In this document: piece by piece, positions 10,878 through 18,269 of the stretch | Numbering within the stretch: the first letter of the stretch is position 1 | How the letters are laid out: the number at the start of each line of letters is the position of its first letter | Origin: Streptomyces chartreusis | GTDB lineage: Bacteria; Actinomycetota; Actinomycetes; Streptomycetales; Streptomycetaceae | Reading direction: 5' to 3' | NCBI RefSeq assembly: GCF_008704715.1 | Contig: NZ_CP023689.1 | Coordinates: forward strand, 372,001 to 436,000 | DNA: 64,000 bases | The notes under the pieces: generated by a model | The model's database searches: none | The model's input: only the letters and a program-made list of their open reading frames with translations | Told to the model about the DNA's origin: nothing | Position numbers and translations under genes: made by a program

Positions 10878-11246
10878 ATGGGCAACACAACCAGTCTCTG
10901 CGCCACATGCGGCGTCGAGTTCGTCCCGACAGCCCGTCGCCGGGGCCGCCCCGACTCACGCTTCTGCACCGCCGCCTGCCGGACGCTGTGGGAGCGGGCC
11001 CACAGCACGCGCACCGCCTCCCGGCCGTCCACCGCCGAGCCAGGGCCTGCCGAGCCGGTCGAGACGGTCGAAAGCGACGCAGACCTCCCCGCGCCGCTGC
11101 CGCCACTCGGTACCGAGGCCGCGTGCCCCCACTGCGGCCACCAGGTCACGATCGTCAACTTCGTGCTGCCGAGCCTGGATTCGGCCGGGGACGTGGACGC
11201 ACCGGACGACGACGGTGACGTGCGGAACCACTACTCCACGGGGTGA
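10878..11246 (+). CDS. Small Cys-rich protein, putative zinc-ribbon, unknown function
   Basis: 122 residues from ATG at 10878 with GGGAGG just upstream; ATG at 10848 in frame is possible but lacks a ribosome site. The N-terminus has CATC, then CTAAC 21 residues later (C-x2-C ... C-x3-C), a plausible zinc knuckle like those in small DNA-associated proteins. A second CPHCGH motif lies near residue 87, and the tail is acidic. I do not recognise a named family. It stands alone between the antibiotic activator and the DeoR gene, and nothing ties it to either. Confidence 0.6.
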   Translation: MGNTTSLCATCGVEFVPTARRRGRPDSRFCTAACRTLWERAHSTRTASRPSTAEPGPAEPVETVESDADLPAPLPPLGTEAACPHCGHQVTIVNFVLPSLDSAGDVDAPDDDGDVRNHYSTG

Positions 11247-11317
11247 GCGGCGCGGTTACCCCAGCCCGGCCCTCCTGATGCCCTCAGCTGTCCGCACATG
11301 CCTCATCGGGTCGGCGC

Positions 11318-12079
11318 TCACACGGTTTTGACGATGGTGCCCGCGCCTTCGAGCGCGGCCACCTCTTCGGCGGGGGCGCCGGCGTCGGTGACGAGGGTGT
11401 GCAGGAGCGCGGCGGGGCCGACGTAGGCGTAGGCGGTGCGGCCGAGTTTGCCGCCGTCGGTGCCGACGACGGTACGGCGGGCGGAGGCGATGCCCGCCTT
11501 CTTCACCGCGGCGTCGTCGAGGTCGTAGGCGGTGAGGCCGTCGGCCGCGCTCAGTCCGCAGCAGCCGATGACGGCGGTGTCGAAGCGCAGGGCGGCCAGG
11601 GAGGCGAGCGTGAGGGGGCCGGTGAGGGCACCCTCGGCGGCGCGGGGCTGCCCCCCGGGCACCACCAGCGTGGCCGGGCCGGGTGACTCGCCGAACACGT
11701 GGATGGCCTGGAGGGACAGGGGCATCACGGTGACGGGCCGCTCGCGCAGGAGGCGGGCGACCTCCAGGCAGGTGGTTCCGCTGTCCAGCAGGACGCTCTC
11801 GCCGTCGGCGATGAGTGCCGAGATCTCGGTCGCGATCCGGCGCTTGGCGTCGACCGCCTCATGGGCGCGCAGCGCGAAAGGCGGTTCCTCACCCCGGAGC
11901 AGCAGACTGCGGGCCCCGCCGCGGACGCGTTCGAGAACGCCCTGGGCGGCCAGGGTGTCAAGGTCGCGCCGGATGGTCATCTCCGAGGCGCCGGTCAGCT
12001 CCGCGAGCTCCTGGACCGTGGCGCCGCCGGAGTCCCTGACGGCCTTCGCGATCAGTCCGTGCCGGTCTGCGTTGCTCAT
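11318..12079 (-). CDS. DeoR-family sugar-responsive repressor
   Basis: 253 residues from ATG at 12079; an in-frame ATG at 12124 would add 15 residues without homology. The N-terminal winged helix-turn-helix (ELAELTGASEMTIRRDLDTLAAQGVLERVRGGA) is the DeoR signature. The rest is the DeoR sensor fold, with DSGTT at the usual phosphosugar site and a second conserved stretch GCCGLSAADGLTAYDLDDAAVKKA. It is divergent from the MFS transporter gene, with a shared intergenic region of about 90 bp carrying an inverted repeat. This suggests it represses that gene, and perhaps itself, until a phosphorylated sugar binds. The ligand cannot be told from sequence. Confidence 0.9.
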   Translation of the reverse strand: MSNADRHGLIAKAVRDSGGATVQELAELTGASEMTIRRDLDTLAAQGVLERVRGGARSLLLRGEEPPFALRAHEAVDAKRRIATEISALIADGESVLLDSGTTCLEVARLLRERPVTVMPLSLQAIHVFGESPGPATLVVPGGQPRAAEGALTGPLTLASLAALRFDTAVIGCCGLSAADGLTAYDLDDAAVKKAGIASARRTVVGTDGGKLGRTAYAYVGPAALLHTLVTDAGAPAEEVAALEGAGTIVKTV

Positions 12080-12105
12080 ACCGCGATTGAACACCACCGG
12101 AAAAC

Positions 12106-12122
12106 GAACAAGCAAGCTGTTC
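12106..12122. promoter_or_regulatory. Putative DeoR operator GAACA-N7-TGTTC
   Basis: A perfect 5-bp inverted repeat (6 of 7 when extended) sits between the divergent DeoR and MFS genes. A further TGTTCG at 12150-12155 pairs with CGAACA at 12105-12110, giving two half-sites of the same sense as a regulator contacting several repeats. Binding by the neighbouring DeoR protein is inference. Confidence 0.45.
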
Positions 12123-12169
12123 ATTTTCCGAGCTTTCTAACACGACTTATGTTCGTTACGGTGGGCGGC

Positions 12170-13384
12170 ATGGAACGTTCGCTTCGTGCCGCCCGTGTGG
12201 CGACCTACGTCTACTTCGTCCTGTGCGGCACCCTCATGGGCGCCTGGGTGGTGCACATCCCCGCGATCGAGGACCGCGTGGGCATCAGCCACGCCACGCT
12301 CGGCGGCCTGCTGGTGCTGCTCGGCCTCGGGGCCTTCGCCGGAATGCAGGTGGCCGGCCCCCTGACCGACCGCCTCGGCGCCCGCATCGTGGTCCCCGCC
12401 GGCGGCATCCTGTGCGGCGCGTCCCTGGCCCTGCCCGGCCTCGCACAGGAACCGTGGACGCTGGGCGGCGCGCTGCTGGTCTTCGGGTTCTGCAACGGCA
12501 TCCTGGACGTGAGCATGAACGCCCACGCCGTGCACGTGGAGAAGGCGTACGGCCGGCCCGTCATGTCGGGCTTCCACGCCACGTTCTCGGTCGGCGGTGT
12601 CCTCGCCGCGCTCGTCGGGGCGGGCGCCGCGAGCGCCGGCCTGAACCCGCCCGCGAGCATGACCGCCATGGGAGCCGTGGGCATCGTGATCGCTCTGGCC
12701 TCGGCACGTGCCCTGCTGCCTGCCGCTCCCGCCGTCGAGGGCCTCGCCTCCGCCTCTGGGGAGGAGCCCGAGGCGTCACACAGCGGCAAGCGCCGCGGCA
12801 CCACGGGCCGGGTCTGGCTGCTGGCCGTCCTGGCGCTGATGGTCATGCTGTGCGAGGGCGCCGCGAACGACTGGAGCGCCCTGCACCTGAAGGACGTCCT
12901 GGGTGCGCCTGCCGGCACGGCGGCCTTCGCGTACGGCACCTTCGCCGCGGCCATGACCCTCGGCCGGCTGCTCGCGGACCGCTTCGTCGCCCGGTTCGGT
13001 TCCATGGCGATCCTGCGCTACGGCGCGGCCACGGCCGCGGTCGGCATCACCATCGCGGCCCTCGGCCCGTGGGTATGGGCGGCGTTCACCGGCTGGGCAC
13101 TGTTCGGCCTGGGTCTGTCGGGCTGTGTCCCACAGCTGTTCAGCGCGGCCGGGCACGCCGACCCGGCGGCCGCCGGCGCCAATGTCTCCCGCGTCGCCGG
13201 ACTCGGCTACGTCGGCATGCTCGCCGGTCCCGCGGTCATCGGCTGGCTGACCCATCTCGTCGCCCTCAATGAGACCTTCCTGCTCCTGACCCTGCTGTGC
13301 GTGACCACCGCTGTGGGCGCCCGGGTCCTGCGCACCGGATCCGGCCACACCAGCGAGAGCGAAATGGCCCGCGTCGGCCAGTGA
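12170..13384 (+). CDS. MFS transporter, YbjJ/fucose-permease-like
   Basis: 404 residues with about 12 hydrophobic helices in two halves and a cytoplasmic loop near residues 190-205. The sequence NGILDVSMNAHAVHVEKAYGRP followed by MSGFHATFSVGGV is the recurring signature of the YbjJ-like MFS branch, related to fucose and glucose permeases. ATG at 12149 in frame is an alternative start. The paired DeoR regulator suggests a sugar or sugar-derived substrate, but efflux is also possible for this branch. A strong stem-loop follows the stop codon. Confidence 0.88.
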   Translation: MERSLRAARVATYVYFVLCGTLMGAWVVHIPAIEDRVGISHATLGGLLVLLGLGAFAGMQVAGPLTDRLGARIVVPAGGILCGASLALPGLAQEPWTLGGALLVFGFCNGILDVSMNAHAVHVEKAYGRPVMSGFHATFSVGGVLAALVGAGAASAGLNPPASMTAMGAVGIVIALASARALLPAAPAVEGLASASGEEPEASHSGKRRGTTGRVWLLAVLALMVMLCEGAANDWSALHLKDVLGAPAGTAAFAYGTFAAAMTLGRLLADRFVARFGSMAILRYGAATAAVGITIAALGPWVWAAFTGWALFGLGLSGCVPQLFSAAGHADPAAAGANVSRVAGLGYVGMLAGPAVIGWLTHLVALNETFLLLTLLCVTTAVGARVLRTGSGHTSESEMARVGQ

Positions 13385-13390
13385 CCGCTT

Positions 13391-13421
13391 GTGCGGCACG
13401 GGCCTGACCCCCGTGCCGCAC
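13391..13421. terminator. Stem-loop between convergent genes (bidirectional terminator)
   Basis: GTGCGGCACGGG and CCCGTGCCGCAC form a perfect 12-bp GC-rich stem with a 7-nt loop, 6 nt after the MFS stop and before the convergent P450 gene end. There is no U-tract, as is common in Streptomyces. Confidence 0.75.
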
Positions 13422-13496
13422 GAGCCCCTTCCCTCGGTCCACCGGGGCCCTGAGCGGTGCGCCCGCGTGCGCCTCCATGACCGCCTGCCGGAACGA

Positions 13497-14678
13497 TCAG
13501 CTGTCGGCTGGCACGTCCCACAGCACGTGCAGGGCGGGCGGCTTGCGGAAGACCAGGCCGTACGGGGCGGTGGGGCGATCGGGGTCGAGGCGCAGGGCGG
13601 GGAGGCGTTCGAGGAGGCGCTGAAGGGCGATGCGGGTCTCCAGGCGGGCGAGGTGCGCGGCGATGCAGTAGTGCGGGCCCTGCGCGAAGGCCAGTTGGAG
13701 GCGCGCGTTCTCGCGGCGGATGTCGAACCGGTCGGGGTCGGGGAAGAAGGCCGGGTCACGGTTGGCTCCCGCGAGGGAGACGGTGACCAGTTCACCCTGC
13801 CCGATCGTGGCGGGGCCGAGCTCCGTGTCGCGCGTGGCGTAACGGTCCACGACCGCAGCACCGGGTTCGAGGCGCAGGGATTCCTCGATCGCGCCGTCGA
13901 GGAGGTCGGCGTCGGCTCGGACGAGAGCCAGTTGGACTGGGTCTCGCAGCAGATGCAACAGCGCGTTCGTGATCATCGCCTCGACGGTCTCGATGCCGCC
14001 GAACATCAGGACTGCGGCGTTGGAGGCCACTTCGGGCTCGGTCAGCCGTCCGGCGGCGGAGCCGAGGAGCGACGAAGTACCCCGGGAGGCGATGGTGCTC
14101 GCAACGGCGGCCCGTAGTTGCGCGTACGCCGCGTCACCGTCAGCGCCCGCCGCCCGTCCCGCAGTTATGTCCGAGACCGACCGCACGATGGCGTCGTACC
14201 AGCTCAGCACCGTTTCCGCGGTGGTGCCGACCAGCCCGAGCGCCTCGGTCACGACGGCGACCGCGAGCGGTCCAGCGAAGGCACGTCGCAGATCGGCGGC
14301 GCCGGCCGGTTCCAGAGCGGTGATGCGCCGCTCGACCTCCCGCTCGATGAACGAGGCGAAACCGTCGTGCACCGCACGGGGGCGGAAGGGTGCGGCGAAG
14401 GGCTCACGGTGACGGGCGTGCCGGTCGCCCTCCAGGGACAGCATGCTCGGCCCGACGACCTGTGCGGTGGAGAACCGGGGGTCGTCGACGGTGAAGGTCG
14501 CGGCGTCCCGCATCACGTTCATCGCGAGGTCGCGACGGGTCACCAGCCAGCCGTCGAGCTCGGGCAGCCAGGACACGGGTTCATGCGCGCGCAGTTGTGC
14601 CAGCCGCGCATGCGGATCCCGGGTGAGTTCGTCGAGGGTGGTCGCGGCGCCCAGCGGGAAGGAGCGGGCCTTGCTCAT
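13497..14678 (-). CDS. Cytochrome P450
   Basis: 393 residues, soluble bacterial CYP size. The I-helix reads FGGIETVEA, keeping the Glu-Thr pair used in oxygen activation; the K-helix ExxR is EESLR; the haem loop is FAQGPHYCIAAHLA with the proximal Cys and an Ala where the usual Gly follows. ATG at 14678 has GAGGTG upstream. The substrate is unknown. No ferredoxin gene adjoins it, so it probably uses a distant redox partner. Although the antibiotic cluster is nearby, unrelated genes intervene, so I do not count it as a tailoring enzyme of that cluster. Confidence 0.93.
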   Translation of the reverse strand: MSKARSFPLGAATTLDELTRDPHARLAQLRAHEPVSWLPELDGWLVTRRDLAMNVMRDAATFTVDDPRFSTAQVVGPSMLSLEGDRHARHREPFAAPFRPRAVHDGFASFIEREVERRITALEPAGAADLRRAFAGPLAVAVVTEALGLVGTTAETVLSWYDAIVRSVSDITAGRAAGADGDAAYAQLRAAVASTIASRGTSSLLGSAAGRLTEPEVASNAAVLMFGGIETVEAMITNALLHLLRDPVQLALVRADADLLDGAIEESLRLEPGAAVVDRYATRDTELGPATIGQGELVTVSLAGANRDPAFFPDPDRFDIRRENARLQLAFAQGPHYCIAAHLARLETRIALQRLLERLPALRLDPDRPTAPYGLVFRKPPALHVLWDVPADS

Positions 14679-14831
14679 CGCACACCTCGGCCATGCACTG
14701 GGAAACCGATCATGACCAAGGCTAACAATCCCGCTGATCGCCGATCCGGCAAGTCCCGCACGAGAGGGCCCGGTTACACGACGTTAACGCCCGTGACTCG
14801 GTCGTGAGACCACTCCACCCCAACATCGCAA

Positions 14832-14851
14832 TACCTGTCGCTCGATAGGTA
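14832..14851. promoter_or_regulatory. Palindromic operator before the guanidine/urea operon
   Basis: TACCTGTCG-CT-CGATAGGTA is an inverted repeat with 8 of 9 arm positions paired, lying 22 bp before the permease start and just before its Shine-Dalgarno. This size and symmetry suit a TetR- or GntR-type dimer, and the operon ends in a TetR gene. Autoregulated control of the whole operon is inferred. Confidence 0.55.
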
Positions 14852-14873
14852 ACCCTCGTTCGGAGGTGCGGTG

Positions 14874-16475
14874 ATGAACCGATCTGAGCTCACCCCTGCG
14901 TCACATCCCGTCGACGGCGTCGCCACGGGCGCCGCTTCCGTCGGCTATCACCAGGAACTGCGTCGTGGGATGGGCGGCTTCGCGTCGTTCGCCGCGGGCT
15001 TCTCGTTCGTTTCGATCCTGACCACCGTCTTCCAGCTCTTCGGTCTCGGCTTCGGTCTCGGCGGGGCGGCGTTCTTCTGGACCTGGCCGCTGGTCTTCGC
15101 GGGCCAGCTGCTGGTCGCGCTCTGCTTCGCCGAACTGGCCGCGCGCTGGCCCATCTCCGGAGCGGTCTACCAGTGGTCGAGCCGGCTGGCCGGCACCACG
15201 GTCGGCTGGTTCACCGGCTGGATCATGATCATCGGGCAGATCCTCACCGTGGCGGCGGCCGCGATCGCCGCGCAGGCGGTACTGCCGGGCATCTGGTCCG
15301 GCTTCCAGTTCGTCGGCGGACCGGGCGCCGACCCATCCGTCGCCTCCCCGACCGGCGCGCAGAACGCGGTCCTTCTGGGCTGCGTGCTCCTGGTGATCAC
15401 CACCATCGTGAACATCCTCGGCATCCGGCAGATGGCGGCCGCCACCAGCATCGGCGTCACGATCGAGATCGTCGGTGTCATCGCCCTGGTCCTGGTGTTG
15501 TTCTTCCTGCCCGAGCGGGGCCCGCAGGTGGTCGCCCACAACACCGGCTGGTCCGGGGAAGGCAGTTACCTCGGGGCCTTCCTCGCCTCTTCCCTGATGG
15601 CGGCTTACGTCATGGTCGGCTTCGACTCGGCCGGCGAGCTGGCGGAGGAGACGCACAGCCCACGCCGCACCACGCCCCGGACCATCCTGCGGGCGCTGAT
15701 CATCTCGGGCATCGGCGGTGCGCTGCTGATCCTCTCCGGGTTGTCGGCCGCGCGCAGCCTGACCGACGGCAACCTGGCCGCCGGCGGCCTTTCCTGGGTG
15801 CTCACCGACCGGCTCGGCGACGTCCTCGGGCGGCTGCTGCTGTGCTGCGTCGCCGTCGCCGTGTTCGCCTGCACCCTCGCCGTGCAGACCTCCGGCGCAC
15901 GCATGATCTACTCCATGGCCCGTGAGGGTGCCCTGCCGTTCCACCGCCACCTCGGGAAGGTCTCGACCCGCACCGGCACGCCGATCATCACCTCGATCGT
16001 GGTGGGCGTGGGCGCCGCCGTCGCGCTCCTCGTGAACATCCGCCAGTCCGCGATCTTCACCGCACTCTCCAGCCTCTGCATCGCCATGCTCTACCTGGCC
16101 TATTTGGGCGTGACCCTGCCCCTGCTGGTCGCCCGGATCCGGCACCGGGGCACCGAGCGACTCCCGGACGGCGTCGACGAGACGGGCCGGCCGCTGTTCT
16201 CACTGGGCCGCTGGGGAACCCTCGTCAACACCCTCGCCGTGCTCTTCCAGATCGGCATGGCCGTCAACCTGCTGTGGCCGCGCGCGGAGATCTACGACCT
16301 CACCGAGGGCACCTGGTGGCTGCAGTGGAGCGCACTGCTCTTCATCGGGCTCAGCCTCGCCATCGGCGCCGGCTACTTCACCGCCCGCCGGCTGCACCTC
16401 CGGATCGAGCTGAGGCACGTCCCGCACACGCACATCGAACCGCCGACCTCCGAGGCCGTCCCCGAGCCCGCCTGA
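14874..16475 (+). CDS. APC-superfamily amino acid/amine permease
   Basis: 533 residues with about 12 membrane helices and the APC core near the N-terminus (GFGLGGAAFFWTWPLVFAGQ, then FAELAARWPISGAVYQW). ATG at 14874 follows GGAGGT by 6 nt. It is the first gene of an operon with DUF1989 proteins, a biotin carboxylase and allophanate hydrolase, where permeases of this kind are common. Uptake of guanidine, a guanidino compound or another nitrogen source is therefore likely. The family alone would also allow choline, GABA or amino acids. Confidence 0.9.
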   Translation: MNRSELTPASHPVDGVATGAASVGYHQELRRGMGGFASFAAGFSFVSILTTVFQLFGLGFGLGGAAFFWTWPLVFAGQLLVALCFAELAARWPISGAVYQWSSRLAGTTVGWFTGWIMIIGQILTVAAAAIAAQAVLPGIWSGFQFVGGPGADPSVASPTGAQNAVLLGCVLLVITTIVNILGIRQMAAATSIGVTIEIVGVIALVLVLFFLPERGPQVVAHNTGWSGEGSYLGAFLASSLMAAYVMVGFDSAGELAEETHSPRRTTPRTILRALIISGIGGALLILSGLSAARSLTDGNLAAGGLSWVLTDRLGDVLGRLLLCCVAVAVFACTLAVQTSGARMIYSMAREGALPFHRHLGKVSTRTGTPIITSIVVGVGAAVALLVNIRQSAIFTALSSLCIAMLYLAYLGVTLPLLVARIRHRGTERLPDGVDETGRPLFSLGRWGTLVNTLAVLFQIGMAVNLLWPRAEIYDLTEGTWWLQWSALLFIGLSLAIGAGYFTARRLHLRIELRHVPHTHIEPPTSEAVPEPA

Positions 16476-16546
16476 CGGCGTACCGGCACCCGGTCAGGCA
16501 CCACCCGCCGCACACAAGACACCCACGAAGGGACGACGGCGCCCCC

Positions 16547-17443
16547 ATGACGACGACCGACGGGCCGACGGCCGACACTTCACCCGACGCGGCCCCCGCC
16601 ACCGTCCGCGACCTCCACCTGACCGACAGCGTCCACAGCGCCCGCGACGACGCCCGCGCACAAGGCGGCCGAGCCGGCGACTGGATGCCGTATCTGCCCG
16701 CGTCCACCTCCCCGCACTGCCCACCCGGAGTCGACCGAACCTCCCTGGTGTGGGCGGAGACGGTGGCTCCCGGTGGCTACACCCACAAGGTCCTCGCCCG
16801 CGGCAGCCGCCTGCGCTTCGACGACCCGACCGGCCACGCCTGCGCCCATCTGCTCTTGTTCAACGCCCTGGAACCGGTGGAGCGGCTCAACGTCGCCGAC
16901 ACCCTGAAGATCCCCTGGCAGGCCTACCTGGGCGTGAACCACCCTCTGCTGTCCGGCGACGGCCGGGTCATGGCCGTCGTCACCGGCGACTCCTCCGGCC
17001 GGCACGACGCGTTCTGCGGCACCACCACCGACACCTGGAACCAGCACAAGTACGGGGACTCACGCCCCGAGGGACCGTCCCCTTCCGGACGTGGACTCTT
17101 CGTCAAAGCCGCCGCCAAGCACGGTCTGAGCCGTCGCGACCTGCCACCCAGCGTGTCCTTCTTCCAGGGCATACGGGTCGAGCCCGATGGCGCCCTCACC
17201 TGGCAGGGCGGCGCGGGACCGGGCACGCACGTCGAACTCGTCGCGGAAATGCCCCTGTTGGTGCTGGTCGCCAACGTCGCGCATCCGCTGAACCCGCGCT
17301 CCGAGTACGCCGTCGGGCCCCTGCGCGTACACGCCTGGCGCGGCCTCGCGACCGGTCCCGACGAGGAGCGGTTCACCGCCACGCCCGAACTGCACCGGGC
17401 GTACCTCAACACCGTCGACCACTGCGAAGCCCGGGGGTTGTGA
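16547..17443 (+). CDS. DUF1989 protein, urea carboxylase-associated protein 1 (putative carboxyguanidine deiminase subunit)
   Basis: 298 residues. The fold is the metal-binding DUF1989 family, with N-V-A-D-T followed by YLGVNHPLLSGDGRVMAV and the C-terminal segment N-P-R-S-E-Y. From published work on guanidine utilisation, paired DUF1989 proteins next to such carboxylases form carboxyguanidine deiminase, which turns carboxyguanidine into allophanate and ammonia. Older annotations call them urea amidolyase-associated proteins. The gene is 71 nt after the permease and 1 nt before the second DUF1989 gene, as expected for two subunits of one enzyme. The ribosome site is weak and distant. Confidence 0.85.
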   Translation: MTTTDGPTADTSPDAAPATVRDLHLTDSVHSARDDARAQGGRAGDWMPYLPASTSPHCPPGVDRTSLVWAETVAPGGYTHKVLARGSRLRFDDPTGHACAHLLLFNALEPVERLNVADTLKIPWQAYLGVNHPLLSGDGRVMAVVTGDSSGRHDAFCGTTTDTWNQHKYGDSRPEGPSPSGRGLFVKAAAKHGLSRRDLPPSVSFFQGIRVEPDGALTWQGGAGPGTHVELVAEMPLLVLVANVAHPLNPRSEYAVGPLRVHAWRGLATGPDEERFTATPELHRAYLNTVDHCEARGL

Positions 17444-17444
17444 C

Positions 17445-18269
17445 ATGGCGACCAGCCAGACCGAGGGCTTCGCGCCCGCCGAACCCATCGAGACCGTCGT
17501 GAACACCTACCCGACCACCTCGGGCGGCACGATCGCCTCCACCGTCCCGGTCGGTGCCGTGTACGCCGAGGGCTCCGCCCTGGACTGGGGGGCGAGCCTG
17601 GTCGAAGGCACGGTCGTCCTGGACGAGAAGGTGGCGCCCAACGCGGCCTGGTCGGCGGTGGTGAAGCAGGGGCACGTCCTGACCATCGTCGACGTCGGCG
17701 GCAACCAGTCCGCCGACTGTCTCCTCTACGACGCGGCCGACCCCGAGGAGCGCTACAGCGTCCCCGACACGCTGGCCTGGCAGGGCAACGCCTACGTGCG
17801 CACCGGCACCGTCCTGCGCAGCAATGAGGGACGCCCCCTCATGACCGTCGTGGCCAACGAGATCGACCGTCAGGACACCATCGGCGGCGCCTGCGGCAAG
17901 GAGTCCAACACCCTGCGCTACGGCCACCATGTGATGTTCCATCACGGCTGCCGGGAGAACTTCCTGGCCGAGGCCTCCCGGCACGGCCTCGGGGTGCGGG
18001 ACCTCGTCTCCAACCTCAACTGGTTCATGAACGTGCCCGTCGAGGCGGACGGCGCGCTGGGCATCGTCGACGGCATGTCGGCGCCCGGCCGACGGGTCGC
18101 GGTGCGCGCCGAGACGGACGTCCTGGTGCTGGTGTCCAACTGCCCGCAGATGAACAACCCGTGCAACGACTTCAACCCGACCCCGCTTCGGATGATCGTC
18201 GTGGCCCCCAGCAGCCCCGCGACCTCTCACGACGCCAACTCGCAGAGCCCCTCGGAGGCTGCCGCGTGA
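17445..18269 (+). CDS. DUF1989 protein, urea carboxylase-associated protein 2 (putative carboxyguanidine deiminase subunit)
   Basis: 274 residues, paralogous to its upstream neighbour. Likely metal ligands lie in V-G-G-N-Q-S-A-D-C, GGACGKESN and NCPQMNNPCNDFNPTP, the conserved Cys/Asn/Asp clusters of this subgroup. It starts one nucleotide after the previous stop and its own stop overlaps the GTG of the carboxylase gene, so the genes are translationally coupled. The expected role is the second subunit of carboxyguanidine deiminase, feeding allophanate to the hydrolase encoded two genes on. Confidence 0.86.
   Translation: MATSQTEGFAPAEPIETVVNTYPTTSGGTIASTVPVGAVYAEGSALDWGASLVEGTVVLDEKVAPNAAWSAVVKQGHVLTIVDVGGNQSADCLLYDAADPEERYSVPDTLAWQGNAYVRTGTVLRSNEGRPLMTVVANEIDRQDTIGGACGKESNTLRYGHHVMFHHGCRENFLAEASRHGLGVRDLVSNLNWFMNVPVEADGALGIVDGMSAPGRRVAVRAETDVLVLVSNCPQMNNPCNDFNPTPLRMIVVAPSSPATSHDANSQSPSEAAA

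Noticed and set aside
13497..14678. P450 as an Oxy cross-linking enzyme of the peptide cluster
   Set aside because: It lies outside the minus-strand cluster, separated by a DeoR/MFS unit and a gene-free region, and Oxy genes normally follow the last NRPS.
14679..14873. Guanidine-I (ykkC) riboswitch before the permease
   Set aside because: I could not find the conserved riboswitch core in this 195-bp leader; only the palindrome stands out. A covariance search would settle it.
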